A stretch of 31,307 nt of DNA from Dentipellis sp. KUC8613 (lineage: Eukaryota; Basidiomycota; Agaricomycetes; Russulales; Hericiaceae): contig NSJX01000022.1 of assembly GCA_002286715.1 (NCBI GenBank), positions 1 through 31,307 of the forward strand. The letters are read 5' to 3'. Below, piece after piece: positions 10,199-21,402 of the stretch (positions are counted from its first letter, which is position 1; every line of letters begins with the position of its first letter). The position numbers and the translations under genes are program-made. Under the pieces are notes generated by a model. The model made no database searches, had not been told where the DNA came from, and worked only from the letters and a program-made list of their open reading frames with translations.

Positions 10199-13100
10199 AT
10201 GGCTAATGACGACGATGCACTCCAACAGGCGCTCCTTTTATCAAGCCTCTCGTCGGACGAGTTCGATGAACAACTCGCTCATGTCCAGCAGGTCCAATCG
10301 CGACCTTCGGCTCAAGACATAATTCAAAGTGTTGTTGCGCCGCTCATATATCAACTCCAGGTACCGTCTTTGCTGTTCGTACTCCTTCGTGCTCGACTGA
10401 TGTTTCCCTGGCTGTTCCAGACTTGCAACTATGAGCAGTTTCTGCGAATGGTTCCGCAAGCTGTGGAGATTCTGGGTAACGTGCGGGATGGTCAATCGAT
10501 GTTGTCCAAAATCCTCGACGAAGCAACCACTATCTATTACAATCAATACCGCCAAGATGGTTCCCTCCGTGATCTTAACGGTTTCATCTCTGTCCAACAA
10601 CAAATCATCGACTTAGTGACTCTGGACGATGCAGCTCTGTCGTCGGTTTTGAATGACCTCGGCGTATTCTTGCGTTTCAGGTTCGAGCGCACTGGAGACA
10701 TCGAAGATATTGAAAAGGCCATCTCTGTTCTACGTCGAGCAATAGAGTTGAATGCCTCTCACCCCGAGAAGAACCACGGACGCCTTGACAACCTTGCGAT
10801 ATCCCTCTTTCGACGCTTTGAAGTTACCGGGAGCCTCACAAATATCAATGATGCTATATCTTTCCACCGTCAAGCGATCGGTCTATCACCTAACCCTCAG
10901 TACTTTGGCAACCTTGCTAACTCACTGCACCGCCGATTTGAGCGCCTAAACAACATCGCCGATATCAACGACGCCATTGTTGCACACCGAGCGGCCATTG
11001 ACCCCACACCCGATACCAGCCCTCAAAAGCCTCACTATCTCAGCAATTTGGGAAACTCGTTGTGCTGTCGTTTTGAACAGGTCGGACATGTCGAAGATCT
11101 GAATGATGCCATTCAATCCCACAGCCAAGCGGTGGAGTTGACTTCTGCAGGCGACAATGAGCTGGCTAACCGCCTCAGCAACTTGGGTGCATCGCTGCTT
11201 CGCCGATTCCAGCGTTTTGGTAATTCCACCGACATCGACGGCTCTATCTCCGCTCATCGACGGGCTCTTGATCTCATGTCTGACGATCATCCAGGCAAAG
11301 CCGACCGCCTCAGCAACCTCGGGAATGCTTTGGACTCCCGTTTCGAGCGCTTTGGTCGCCTCAGTGACTGCAACGATTCTGTCACTGCTCATCGAAAGGC
11401 TGTACAACTTACCCCTCCCCGGCATAGCGATATGGCTCTCCATCTCAGCAACCTAGGAAAGTCGTTAGACTCCCGCTTCGAATATACATACCAACTTACC
11501 GACATTGACGATGCTATCCTCGCGCATCGCAAAGCTGTTGACTCTACCTCGGATACTCACACTGAACTGCCCAAACGCCTTGCCAACCTCGGGGTCTCTT
11601 TATCTGCTAGGTTCGAGGCCATATCGGATACCCGTGACATCGACGAGGCTCTTCTCGTTTATAAAAGAGCTTCGAATATCATCTCGAGCAGCCACCCTGA
11701 CCGTCCTCTACATCTGAACAACCTCGCCAATGCATTCTATCGCAGGTTCGAACACTTTGGAAAGTTAGATGATATTGATGCCGCCATCGGCATTGGTACT
11801 CAAGCCGTCAAATCTGCTGCAGATGACTATGCCAGCAAGCCCTTGTATCTCAGCAATCTTGCCACAGCACTGCGCGGTCGCTTTAAACGCAAGGACAACG
11901 ACGATGATTTGAAGAGCGCTGTCAACATGTACCGCCGAGCCATTGAACTCACAGGTGATGACGAGGTCAACAAGCCCATGTATCTCACGAATCTTGGGGC
12001 TTCATTGACCGAGCGCGTTCGACGCTCAGGGAACACCAATGATGTCGACGAGGCTATCGCGGTTCACCTGAAAGCAGTAGAGCTCACGCCCAAAGGCCAC
12101 GCTGAGGAGCCTGGCCATCTTATCAACCTTGGGATGTCCCTCGCGCACCGATACGGACTTTCCGGTGATGCACCCGACGCGGAGGGGGCTTTGGCTGCAT
12201 ACAAGTCTGCTGCCATCGGGAAATCCATCGCACGGGATACTGTTCGCATCAACGCAGCGCTTCAGTGGGCTCGCCTATGCATCACCACTCATGCTCCTGA
12301 TTCGACGACACTGTGTGCTTTTGCTACTGTTTTTGACCACATTCCCCGTCTGATATGGCTTGGGATTGGGATCCAGCACCGATACGAGAAGCTCTCAATC
12401 GTCGGTGAAACGGTGAATGAAGCTGTCGCTTTTGCGATCGGGGTAGGTGAGATGGACACAGCTATCCAGTGGTTGGAGGAGGGCCGCTGTATCGTGTGGA
12501 ATCAGATCTTGCAGCTTCGGTCGCCTCTCGATGACCTCAAGAAAATAGACCGTGAGCTTGCAGACGAACTCGAGGCTGTCTCGCACCTTCTGGATCGTGC
12601 CGGATCTTCCAATCAAATGCCCGAAAACCCCCGCAGCACAGAGAGTGCGATGTCTCTGGAAGAGGAAGGCCAAAAACACCGTCGCCTGGCCGAAAGATAC
12701 GAGAAACTACTTCATAAGGCTCGTGAGATTCCCGAACTTCAGTATTTCCTTCGGCCTAAGTTGATCGCAGACCTTCGTCCCGCCGCGGCGGCGGGTCCCG
12801 TTGTACTCCTCAATGTGCATGACACGCGCTGTGATGCCCTTGTGCTGAGAGACGCCCATGCTTCTATCCTACACATTCCTCTCCCGAAGCTCACTCCTTC
12901 GGTAGCGATGGATATGCGATCACACTTCCTTAATTCACTACAAGGTCGAAGCGACTCTGGGCAGGTCCGCTACAGCGTGACTGTTTCTCTGGGTATCCCG
13001 AGCTTCAATACCGTCGAAGGCACTTTGCGCTCAATCTGGCTACAAGTTGTCAAGCCAGTACTTGATGTGTTGGGGTACCTCGTAAGTAACAAGCAGTTCC

Positions 13101-13992
13101 TTGCTATCGAAGGGTTGGATCACTCAACCAATGCAATCTTAATTCCCAGATCATCGACGCTTCTAGAGAACTGAATGCTTTCCCGCATATTACGTGGTGT
13201 GCGACTGGACCCCTTGCCTTCCTACCTATTCATGCTGCCGGAATCTATAAGCAATCTCCACTCCAACAGAAGGAGCACATATTCGACTACGTAGTCTCGT
13301 CGTATACACCAACCCTCACCGCCCTGCTAAGCCCCGACGAGCGAAGTCCTTCGAAGCTGCATTACACCGGTGCTCGTCTTCTCGCCATCTCTCAGCCGAA
13401 TACTCCGGGTCAAAGGCCTTTGCCAGGGACGAAGGACGAGTTGCAGGCCATCAAAGTCTGCTTGTTTGATAAGAACTTAAGTGCAGCGTTCAAGTGGCTA
13501 GACGGCAAAGAAGCAACAAAAGAATCCGTTCTCGAGGAGATGAAGACGCACAACTGGATTCACCTTGCATGCCATGGCACTCAACACAAGACTCACCCCA
13601 TGCAGAGCGCATTTCTCCTCGAAGAAAGCTCTCTCACTCTGCTCGACATCATGCAGAGCTCCGACGACAACTCGTCTTGCGCTTACGATCTCGCCGTCCT
13701 CTCAGCTTGCCAGACTGCGACGGGTGTGAACAGTCTATCCGAGGAAGCTGCCCATCTAGCTGCTGGGATGATCACAGCGGGATACAGGAGTGTCATTGCT
13801 ACCATGTGGTCTGTCGGAGATAGCGACGCGCCCATCGTGGCTCGAGAGTTTTATGAGACTCTCATGGAGAGATACGGCGGGGATAGTAGCAAGTCGGCCT
13901 ACGCTCTCCACCATGCCGTCAGATACCTGCGCGAAGAGATTGGGGAGGAGAATTTCATCAGGTGGATGCCGTTCATCCATATGGGCGTTTGA
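10199..13992 (+). CDS. TPR-repeat protein with C-terminal CHAT protease domain
   Basis: A predicted caspase-like protease on a repeat scaffold. Proposed exons are 10199-10360, 10421-13081 and 13150-13992, giving 1221 residues. The first intron (gtaccg...ttccag, 60 bp) is in frame and could be missed by gene finders; the second (gtaagt...tcccag) is required. From about 10649 to 12220 there are twelve tandem units of about 45 residues with consensus LSNLGNSLxxRFExxGxxxD followed by INDAIxAHRxAVELTP. These are TPR-like helical repeats with an extra spacer relative to the 34-residue norm. The CHAT domain (caspase HetF-associated with TPRs) has its catalytic His in HLACHGTQ (about residue 1083) and Cys in LSACQTATG (about 1128), followed by AGMITAGYRSVIATMWSVGD and a C-terminal FIRWMPFIHMGV. 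CHAT proteins act in bacterial defence and cell-death systems; the fungal role is unknown. Confidence 0.92.
10649..12220 (+). repeat. Twelve-unit TPR-like coding repeat, about 135-bp period
   Basis: Each unit begins with [LF]xNL(G/A)xSL or a close variant and contains RFE/RFx, then DI(N/D)DAI and a short basic helix (HRxAxEL). Most units are 45 residues; the second is shorter. The nucleotide copies are well diverged, so this is an old, maintained protein repeat rather than a recent DNA expansion. Confidence 0.85.
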
Positions 13993-14302
13993 AAGTTGTC
14001 CGTAGCGATTCAATTACTGTACTTTGGCACGTGGGTTCGACTAGGCATTCTATCGTGACCAGTGTAAGCATTTTGTACAGTGAAGTATGATATCAGCATG
14101 GTGTATCACCCCCACTCAACTCACAAACAGCCCGAGACCAGCTAACAATCGGTATCTCAAACGCTCGATTATCATCCAGACCTGCCTCTCCTTTGACGGA
14201 ATCACAATACACGACACCGCAGCTAGGCAGCCCGAGGAGGTCCCAGACACGCGAGGCCGCACGGCGGCGCTACTGAGCAGATTGCGGTCAACTACGATAT
14301 CC
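13993..14302. other. Short convergent gap between two genes
   Basis: This is the 3'-3' interval between the TPR-CHAT gene (+) and the disordered protein gene (-). No gene was seen. Confidence 0.5.
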
Positions 14303-16813
14303 CTATGAACTCGAGTAGCTCGTACTAACCTTCTTCATTCCAGCCCTAAGCCCGACATACCGCATCTGCACATCCGCGACGTCGAACGACGCGCTGGAAG
14401 CCATAAGTTTGCCACCATCGCCATCGTCTGCATCCCGACCACCGCTGGCGTCCAAGATATGTTCGACGTCTTGCACTGGTAGCTGTGCGGAGCTGAAGCC
14501 GCCCGGGCCCCGAGACGTAGCCCCAACCCCGGCCTCAGACCCCTGCACAGTAGCAGGTACTCTAGGCGGCGGGCGATACAGCACCACCTTGCGCCGCTTC
14601 ACAGCCGCAGTCTGCTCGCGCACCTCCTCTTCCGACTTCTTCGTTCCCAGCGCCCGCACCATCGAGGGTGGCAAGCGAAACTTTCCCGAGGTCTTGACTC
14701 GTCCGTCTGTGCGTGTAGTATCCACGGATGATTTGGGTTTAGCTTTGGCTTTGAGAGGGAGAGTGGACCATGCGGCGTCTGGATCTGCGTTAGGGTCGGC
14801 GAGCGCGGAGTGGGCGTATGCGTCTGGTTGGCGACGGGGTGGAGGTGGGGGAGGTGGAGAAGGTAATAAGGACGGAGAGGGGGTGCGTGGCGGGCGGGCA
14901 CGTTTGGGAGTTTGCGATGTCGGGCGAACCTGTCGCGGTAGGCGATCTCCCGCGCTGAGTTCTCGAGAAACACGAGAGGTCGGAATAGATGCGACTGCAT
15001 CGATATCTGCGTTAGAAATTTCGTATGCGGAGGCTGTAGTGAATAGTGAACGGTGTTGCACGCTCAGATAATTGTGTGATGAGCTCACCGTATTCGTCAT
15101 CCTCGCAGGGAACCCGTCGCGGCGGGTATTCTCTAGAACTAGACTCTTGAGGGTCACGGGCTGCAGGAAGAGATACGCCTACTTTCGTGTAGTATCCCTC
15201 AGGTGTAGCGGCTACATCGCATGATAAAGGTTGCTTTACGCCCAAGTGAGTAGATGATGAGGAACATACCGTATCCCGCATCCTCACCATAGCCTCGCAT
15301 ATATCCATCCTGGGATTGAGGCGGACAAGGAGGCGCAGAATCTCTCGGACAAGACACGCCCCGTGCAGGTTGATGGTCTATCACAATAGCATCCACGACC
15401 GTCAACCATAGCAAACCATACGATTACCACAAACTCACTATTCCAGCCCGCATCGTCGTCGCGCGAATCCGGCTGCCTCGACACCTGCAGCACAGCAGCG
15501 CGCCGAGGTCGATACTGATGCACATACGCCGAGCTGGGCCTTGACTCCGCCGAGCGCGCGAAGACGGAGAGCGGCGCTGGAGGCGAGGAGAACGATTTGA
15601 GGGCCGGGAAGACGTCACGACGGTTGGCTCGGGGAGTCTGGATGCGTTGTTGAAAGGCAGGAACATCGTGTGCTGTGGAACGAATCAGAGGAGGCTGCTG
15701 AGGAGAAAAAGCACGATCGTTGGGTAATGTTGTATACGATGGGCGGGGAAGTTGCTCTTGAAGATTTTCTCCAGATGGGATTTGGTTAGAAAATCGATTT
15801 GTTGGAGCAGTCCCGGAGGTACCAGCAGCAGCAGAGTGTGGCACACGAATAGCATCCGAGGCAAAGATCGCAGCAGCAGGACGCGCAACATGTCCACGAG
15901 AAGCAGCAAAACCGGAGAAATCAGTGAATGAGGGCCTCTGAGGCGGCGGAGGAGATGAGTAGAAAGCTCTCGGGCCACTGTCGCCCGAGCCAATACCAGA
16001 AGCAAATAGAACAGTATCATTCTTGTTGATAGCAAGCGGAGCGGCAGGTATATGCGCGACTTTAGTGGGTATATGCGCGTGCGGAGCTTGAGGAGAGCTA
16101 GATGCGGTCGCCTGATCCATAGCGTGCAAGGGTGTAGACAAATGAGCAGACAAAGCAGACACTACTGTGCCCTCGTTTGACGCGAGAGGGTCGTAATCGG
16201 CAGCAGAAGAACCAGAGGGCCGAGATGAAAAAGCCCGAGAACCTTGAGCAGGCGTCGGCCGCAAAGCTCCAGAAGCCTTCGGCATCGTAGCCTTCGTCCC
16301 AGAGCGTTCATGCCGAGAGACAGAGGCCTTCGCCTTCATTTGAGCCGCAGATGTGCCAGAAGCCCGAGGACCAACACAACCCGGCAACGGCAGCGGAAGC
16401 GGGCCGTCAGGCTTCAGCCCCGTCCCCGCATTCTCAGCCTGTTTCCTAAACAGATCCACAATCCGCCCTTTCGGCTTCTTCTTCGTCTTCTCGGACTCCA
16501 GATCCTGAGCACCCTTCTCGTTCCCTTTTGCCTCGCTGGACGTGTCTCGCGCAGGCGCACCCCGCGACGCGGCGTTCACCTTCGCGATGCTCCACGGGTT
16601 CGGCTTGTATACCGCCTCGTCTGGACGCGAAGATAAGTCAAGCGAGGCGAGCAGCTTTGCGTCTTCGGAGAGCTTGGGCTGTGAGGTGCTGGGCTGGCTG
16701 GGGCTGTCGGAGTCGGAATCGGAGGAGTCGTCGAAGGCGCAGTAGGAGCGGAGGCTGAAGGACCAGTCTGAGCTGGAGCGAGCTGATTTGTGTTTTGTTG
16801 TTGCAGTGGGCAT
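14303..16813 (-). CDS. Long disordered protein of unknown function with repeated exon modules
   Basis: No family recognised. The start at 16813 (MPTATTKHKSARSSS) is chosen because the open frame upstream is low-quality and crosses a G-rich non-coding stretch. Exons are 16813-15439, 15377-15270, 15211-15089 and 15033-14303, with introns of 55-61 bp, giving about 778 residues. All three introns are phase 1, so the middle exons are symmetric. The N-terminal part has acidic Ser repeats (SSDSDSDSPS), a conserved-looking YKPNPWSIAKVNAASR and a basic KKKPKGRIVDLFRKQ. The middle is Ser/Pro/Ala-rich. The C-terminal exon holds a proline run, KFRLPPSMVRALGTKKSEEE, a basic VKRRKVVLYRPPP and DVQMRYVGLRAGMKK. 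A nuclear scaffold or regulator is plausible. The final codons could instead be spliced (gttagt donor after MKK), which would barely change the end. Confidence 0.75.
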
Positions 16814-17134
16814 GGTGTAAAAAGAAAGGTTGGTGAAAGTGGGAATGGAACTAATGGGTTGGGGGGGAGTAGGTGTGAGGGGGGGGGCAAGAAGGGAGGA
16901 TAAGCGCCCGCGTGTCAAGTCGCGTCCTGGATATCGAGCACGTGGTGGCAGAATGCCGTCCCGTGGTCGCGTTTTCGATTTCACGCTTTGGAACAAACTC
17001 GACTTCGTGCTGCAAACAGAAGAAAGCAACGGCAGTGTAAAGAGCGATAAGTAAAAATAAATCCTGCAGTAGAACCCCCCATACAGCATCAATATCTACA
17101 TCTTGAGCATCAAAAGAAACGACATTCGGCCAAT
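16814..17134. other. Intergenic gap with G-runs
   Basis: The upstream region of the minus-strand gene at 16813. It includes + strand G-runs at 16856-16858, 16861-16867, 16879-16887 and 16893-16895, a possible G-quadruplex motif next to the start codon. The rest shows no gene; its right end is the 3' flank of the alpha/beta hydrolase. Confidence 0.5.
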
Positions 17135-18108
17135 TCATAGCTCCAAGAAACTGCTCACTTCGTTCATATACCTCTCCCTCTCCTCCCAATGTGGTACATG
17201 GCTCGATTTCGCGAACTTCACCCACTTGACCTTGGGAATGCCTTTGAAGAACGGTGCCTGCACGTCGTCGGTCATGTAGTCGTTCTCGCCGTTGATGAGT
17301 AGCGTAGGCACATTGATGAGGTGCAGCCTGTCGATGATGTCCCAGTCGTTCTCGAGGAAGCTCTTGCGCCTGTCGAGGTGCATGATCAGCAATAATTATC
17401 GCGAAATAGATCTCGTGTCGCTACCCACACGTTGTCCAGGACAACACCCCCACCACTCTCATCCTCACCCTGGGTGATCGAGTATATCAACTCCGGCGGC
17501 GGGGGATCCAGCGTGCACGCGAACGTCGCATAAAACACCCTCAGCGCATCCTTATACACCTGCTCCGTCGTCGTGCCCGCCTCCTCATGCGCCACGATCG
17601 TCCTGCGCGCGTCCTCCGGGAGCTTCAGCAGCAGCTTCTTGCGCGCCTCGTTCCGGATCTGCGAGTTCGCGAGCCCGTTCGCCAGCACGAGGTGCCGCAG
17701 GCCTGCGGGCTGACGCCGCACGACGAACTCTGCGCCGAGGACGGCGCCCCAGGAGTGCCCGAGCAGGTCAAACGCGCCGGCGATATCGAAGTGCGCGAGC
17801 ACGTTCGCGAGCTCGGCGACGAAGAGGTCGAGCGTCCAGAATGCGCGCGGCTTGCTCGGCAGGTGCGTCGAGCGCGCGCTGCCGAGCTGGTCGTAGAAGA
17901 GCACGGGTGTGGGCGGCGTGCGGTGGGCGAGGTCCGCGAGCGGGGCGAGGTAGTCGTGCGAGAGCCCGGGGCCGCCGTGTAGGACGACGAGGGGCGGGTG
18001 GGAGGAGGAGAGCGTGCCGTGCAGCTTGTACCAGGTTTGGTAGGTCTCGCCGTCGAAGGTGAAGGGGATGGTGCCTTCGGTGACGGAGATGTCGGACATC
18101 TGGGGCAC
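17135..18108 (-). CDS. Alpha/beta hydrolase, proline iminopeptidase type (peptidase family S33)
   Basis: A serine hydrolase that in this family removes N-terminal proline or hydrolyses amino-acid amides and small peptides. Exons 18108-17429 and 17369-17135 (59-bp intron, gtgggt donor, cgacag acceptor) give 304 residues, the usual family size. The oxyanion-hole motif HGGPG is at 44-48, the nucleophile elbow GHSWG at 117-121 (Ser119), the acid Asp257 in INGENDYMTDD and His284 in SSHVPHWEE, so the catalytic triad is complete. YDQLGSARS (72-80) is also typical. There is no signal peptide, so it is probably cytosolic. The ATG three codons downstream (18099) is an alternative start. The cap region near the intron is shorter than I expect for the family, so that splice choice is less sure. 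It sits about 0.8 kb from a UstYa gene, so a role in peptide trimming is conceivable. Confidence 0.9.
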
Positions 18109-18883
18109 GGTCAGGATGCGTGAGTGGAGATGGACGCAGGCAACTTACGATGGTTCGAGTGAGGTATAGGGAGAGCGCTTCGCGACGAGGGGATCGTTGG
18201 AGGAGCCTCGCCTTTCCAGAGTCGACTGTAGGCCCTAATCGATTCTCTCAAAAATCCCAGATGACGCCCAGCTGACTGAGCGCGACTTCGATCTCTGATG
18301 GTCATTGCGCACGGAACACCCCTCAGAGTGTCCGGAGGCTTTCAGCATCAGAGAAGCGTACGCACATTTCTGCCCCTGTGGGACAGCAGGAGCACAATCG
18401 AGCTTTAGAGGAGCGCCAGAACGCATCTGAGCGAACTGGGCATCACGACGCAGTTGTCAGTGTTGCGATGCTATCAATAGTCCCGACGTCGCCCAGACAG
18501 ACTCCAGAGTGATACATGCAAGGACATTGCTCCCATGCTTCGATGGCAAGATCCGCGGCCAGTACTTGGAGTGAGAATCTGATGGAATGCGAACGAGAGC
18601 GAGAGTTCGGAATGGAAGCGCGGAGCCTCAGGAGAGATATTTTTGCCATGGTATACTTGCGATTGCCACGAACGAACGAACACCAGAAGTAGTGACTCAA
18701 AAATCCGAGTTCGACTGTGGATGATAAAGATAGAAAGAAACGCGGCAAGTCCGAGCTCGAGGACAGTTCGAACGGTGCAGAACGGAAGCAAAAGAGTAGT
18801 TGTACGATGACGTAACATTTCTACAAACCTTTCAGAACAAGTCAAGCCGCGTCCTCCACCTCTTTCCATCAAAACAAAACATA
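18109..18883. other. Intergenic, no supported gene
   Basis: About 0.8 kb between the start of the hydrolase (-) and the 3' end of the first UstYa gene (-). The minus-strand frames at 18443-18748 and 18474-18887 show no family pattern. It presumably includes the hydrolase promoter. Confidence 0.5.
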
Positions 18884-19497
18884 TCAATTCTCCTTAGCCG
18901 CATCGTACAACAACCTCCAGTTCTGACAAACATACCCCATCCTTGTCGTATCTGTAACATGCGGCCCTACCTCTGAGCGCACCGACTCAATCGTCGTATG
19001 CGCGTGACACAACACAATCTGCCGCAAATAATTCACGCAGTGGTCCACGACCGGGTCTCTATCCTCTACCTCTACCTCCGTGTGCACCATCGCCTCGCGG
19101 ATAATGTCCAAGCATTTCAGCTGGTGAAACATCGCGATGCTGAAGGTGCGCCCGTGTGGCCCGAGCTGCACCGTTCCGTTTCCGGGAACGAGTGCAGCCC
19201 ACTCGGCTTTGCTATTAGGCCCGTACATCGTGTAACGGTGCTGGTCTTCGGGATACAGGACTACCGGATCTGACTCTGGGAGCGGCCAGAGGAGAGGATA
19301 GTTGTCGCCGATCCAGCCTTTGTTGCAAGGTCAGTTCACCATGCACTTATGAGACGCCAACGCTTACTGTATTCTGGCTCTAGGTCGTGTCGCACTGAGC
19401 CGGTGTAGCTTTTGAAGCCCAACCAAATGACGAGGGCTACAGTGGTGATACACGCCAGGGATATGTGAAGAGCTAGCGGCGAGTGAGACTTGGCCAT
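18884..19497 (-). CDS. UstYa family (DUF3328) protein, degenerate metal motifs
   Basis: A UstYa-family protein. Characterised members are membrane-anchored oxidases that modify or cyclise ribosomal peptides such as ustiloxin, using two HxxHC motifs. Exons 19497-19368 and 19317-18884 (50-bp intron gtaagc...caaag) give 187 residues. The N-terminus has one membrane helix (about 8-28), followed by the family signature EYSWIGDNYPL and PEDQHRYTMYG. The first motif reads HQLKC (108-112) instead of HxxHC. The second reads VVDHC (133-137) and lacks the first His; it is followed by the typical NYLRQIVLC. One metal-ligand His is thus replaced in each motif. The remainder, through YVCQNW, is intact and the frame is open, so it is not an obvious pseudogene. 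It may be a non-catalytic partner or have altered chemistry. A 640-bp divergent gap separates it from the But2-C gene. Confidence 0.9.
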
Positions 19498-20137
19498 GGT
19501 GGGTTCTCCAACTGCATTACCTCGAACAGACTTAAAACATCAAGCACTTATCCTATCGTCCAAATAGAAATGGTCCACCGTCCCGATGAGAACTATGTAC
19601 GTAGTTATCCAGTGCCCACACCGCATGAGCGAGGCGCCCGCACGACACAGATGAAGTGCTGAACCGGTACATACACCCAGCACAGAAACTGGCTCCATAC
19701 ATGCGACCCCGGCGTTTCCCGCCAGACGTGCAGGCTGATCATCATCAAGAAGACTGTGACTCGAAGCCCCTCTCATGCAGATGTCCGACATCCTGGATCC
19801 TTATTGTCTTGCTACATGCCCTGCCTTCACTCTGCATTCTGAAACAGAAACCTCGAAGGCGGGAACTTGCGGGGACATGATGCATGCAGTGTATGCATGA
19901 TGCTCCGCCGGCGCCTAGAACGATAGGATCTGCGTCTCCTGCCCCGAGAAACTGCGTCTTCACAGGCGAGGCAGCTGGGACTGCGCATTGATGCCGAGTT
20001 TCGATTCGGTTTAGCCGAATGCTGTTCAGCGCCAATCGGTCACGCCTGCCCGCCAGCCGTTGTTCGTCTTTCTGCTGTTTCTCTCACTTTCAATCCCTCA
20101 TCTACTTACTTTTGCGTTCGCCCGCCTCACCTCCTGG
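19498..20137. promoter_or_regulatory. Divergent (bidirectional) promoter region
   Basis: This lies head to head between the first UstYa gene (-) and the But2-C gene (+). No clear TATA box was seen on either side, and CT-rich sequence (about 20,068-20,110) precedes the + strand start. Co-regulation of the two genes is possible but unproven. Confidence 0.4.
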
Positions 20138-21150
20138 ATGCCGCTCAACATGGTGTCAGATGATGGTTATGTGCGTCTTTCTGCGAGCAGCAAGGACCAG
20201 GGCCTCGATGAAGAACTCGGTTCGTAATGCCAAAAACACCGCGCGCACATGCGCTTATTCCACCCTCTAGAGCTCTTCGACGAACCCACAGTCCCCACAC
20301 CCAAATCCCGCATCCGCAAATCCGCCCCCACCATCGCCCTCCTCATCTTCTGCTTCCTCTGCACCAGCATCAACGTCGGCATCTGGCTCTCCACCCACGC
20401 CGCCCGGAACCCAACGCACCGCTCGCCGCACACGCTCGACAGCCCGTCGCCGTACCTCGGGCTGGACGAGCTCGCGTACGACCCGCAGCTCGAGGCGGGC
20501 CAGTCGTTCGCGAACCACCCGTTCTTGTTGACGCAGATCAGCGAGCGCGAGCCGCGGCGCGTGTTCCCGGTCGACCCGAAGCAGGGGCTGACCGTCGTGG
20601 GCACTATTTCGCCTGACATTCGTCGCTTTGTCGTTCGGCCTGGCGTATGTCCCCATCCTTGCCTTCACATTATGGGGTGCGCTGGTGCTGAATGTCTATA
20701 TGGCAGATCTCGACGGTCGCGCAGTTCCGCACGACCGACTACGGCTACGAGAACTGCACGCTGCACTTCTCTGTCCCCTCAAGCGCGACAGAGCATGAGC
20801 AGACGTCCATCAACATTTACACGCTCTCCACCGCGTCCCGCCTCGACGCCGCCACGCTCTCCTGGTCGACGCGCCCGCAGCGCACGCTCGTCGCTGGGAC
20901 GTGGCTCGCGGCGAACGCGACGGCGAGCGTGCTGTCGTGGAAGTGCGCGTGGGGGCAGTACCAGACGTTTGAGTTTGCGTATAGCGGCTCTGGGCCCGGG
21001 CTGGAGTTTTGGCAGAATCCGAAGGTCGAGAAGGAGGGTGCGTGGGTTTCCCTTTTTTCTGACTTTTCTCATCAGCGTTTGTTGCCGTTTGGGGTTTGGA
21101 TTGTATTATTTCTAGGGGTGACTATCACGCAGCAATCGTCGCTTGTCTAG
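20138..21150 (+). CDS. Membrane protein with But2-C-like domain
   Basis: It resembles basidiomycete membrane proteins annotated with the C-terminal domain of the ubiquitin-like-binding protein But2; their function is unknown. Exons 20138-20219, 20271-20644, 20707-21037 and 21116-21150 give 273 residues. The first donor (gttcgt) is non-canonical but keeps the frame. A start at 20150 (Met5) is equally possible. The N-terminus is cytosolic-looking and acidic (YVRLSASSKDQGLDEE), with one membrane helix at about 47-67. The lumenal or extracellular part contains the family-like STVAQFRTTDYGYENCTLHF, LSWSTRPQRTLVAGTW, ANATASVLSWKCAWGQYQTF and GLEFWQNPKVEKEG. Possible N-glycosylation sites are NCT and NAT. 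It lies between two UstYa genes, so it may belong to the same locus. Confidence 0.8.
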
Positions 21151-21402
21151 TCCGCGGGTGTATGTGTAACGCTTCATATAATTTATCCGTGGCGAACCTT
21201 AAACTTCTCGATCCGAGGAGTAGGATTAGAGTTTTCGTTCGGTGCTGAGTCGTCGCAGAAGTCCGAGCACGCCAGGTTCGATTGTGCGATGTAACCTTGT
21301 ACCATGCAGAGCTCGTTTCCTCGGAGATCACAGACGAAGAACAAGAAATGATAGCAGTAAGTCTGCACCATGCAGCGATTCTAGTGATACAGTACAGAAG
21401 CG

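Noticed and set aside
10946..11443. 165-codon minus-strand frame within the TPR region
   Set aside because: It is antisense to a periodic coding repeat, which produces mirror open frames. It has no independent signature.
16814..17092. N-terminal extension of the disordered minus-strand protein up to 17092
   Set aside because: The extension crosses G-runs, resembles no protein and is not needed. The Met at 16813 begins sequence that reads as a natural protein start.
17587..17982. 131-codon plus-strand frame opposite the hydrolase
   Set aside because: It is a GC-rich antisense shadow of the alpha/beta hydrolase exon.
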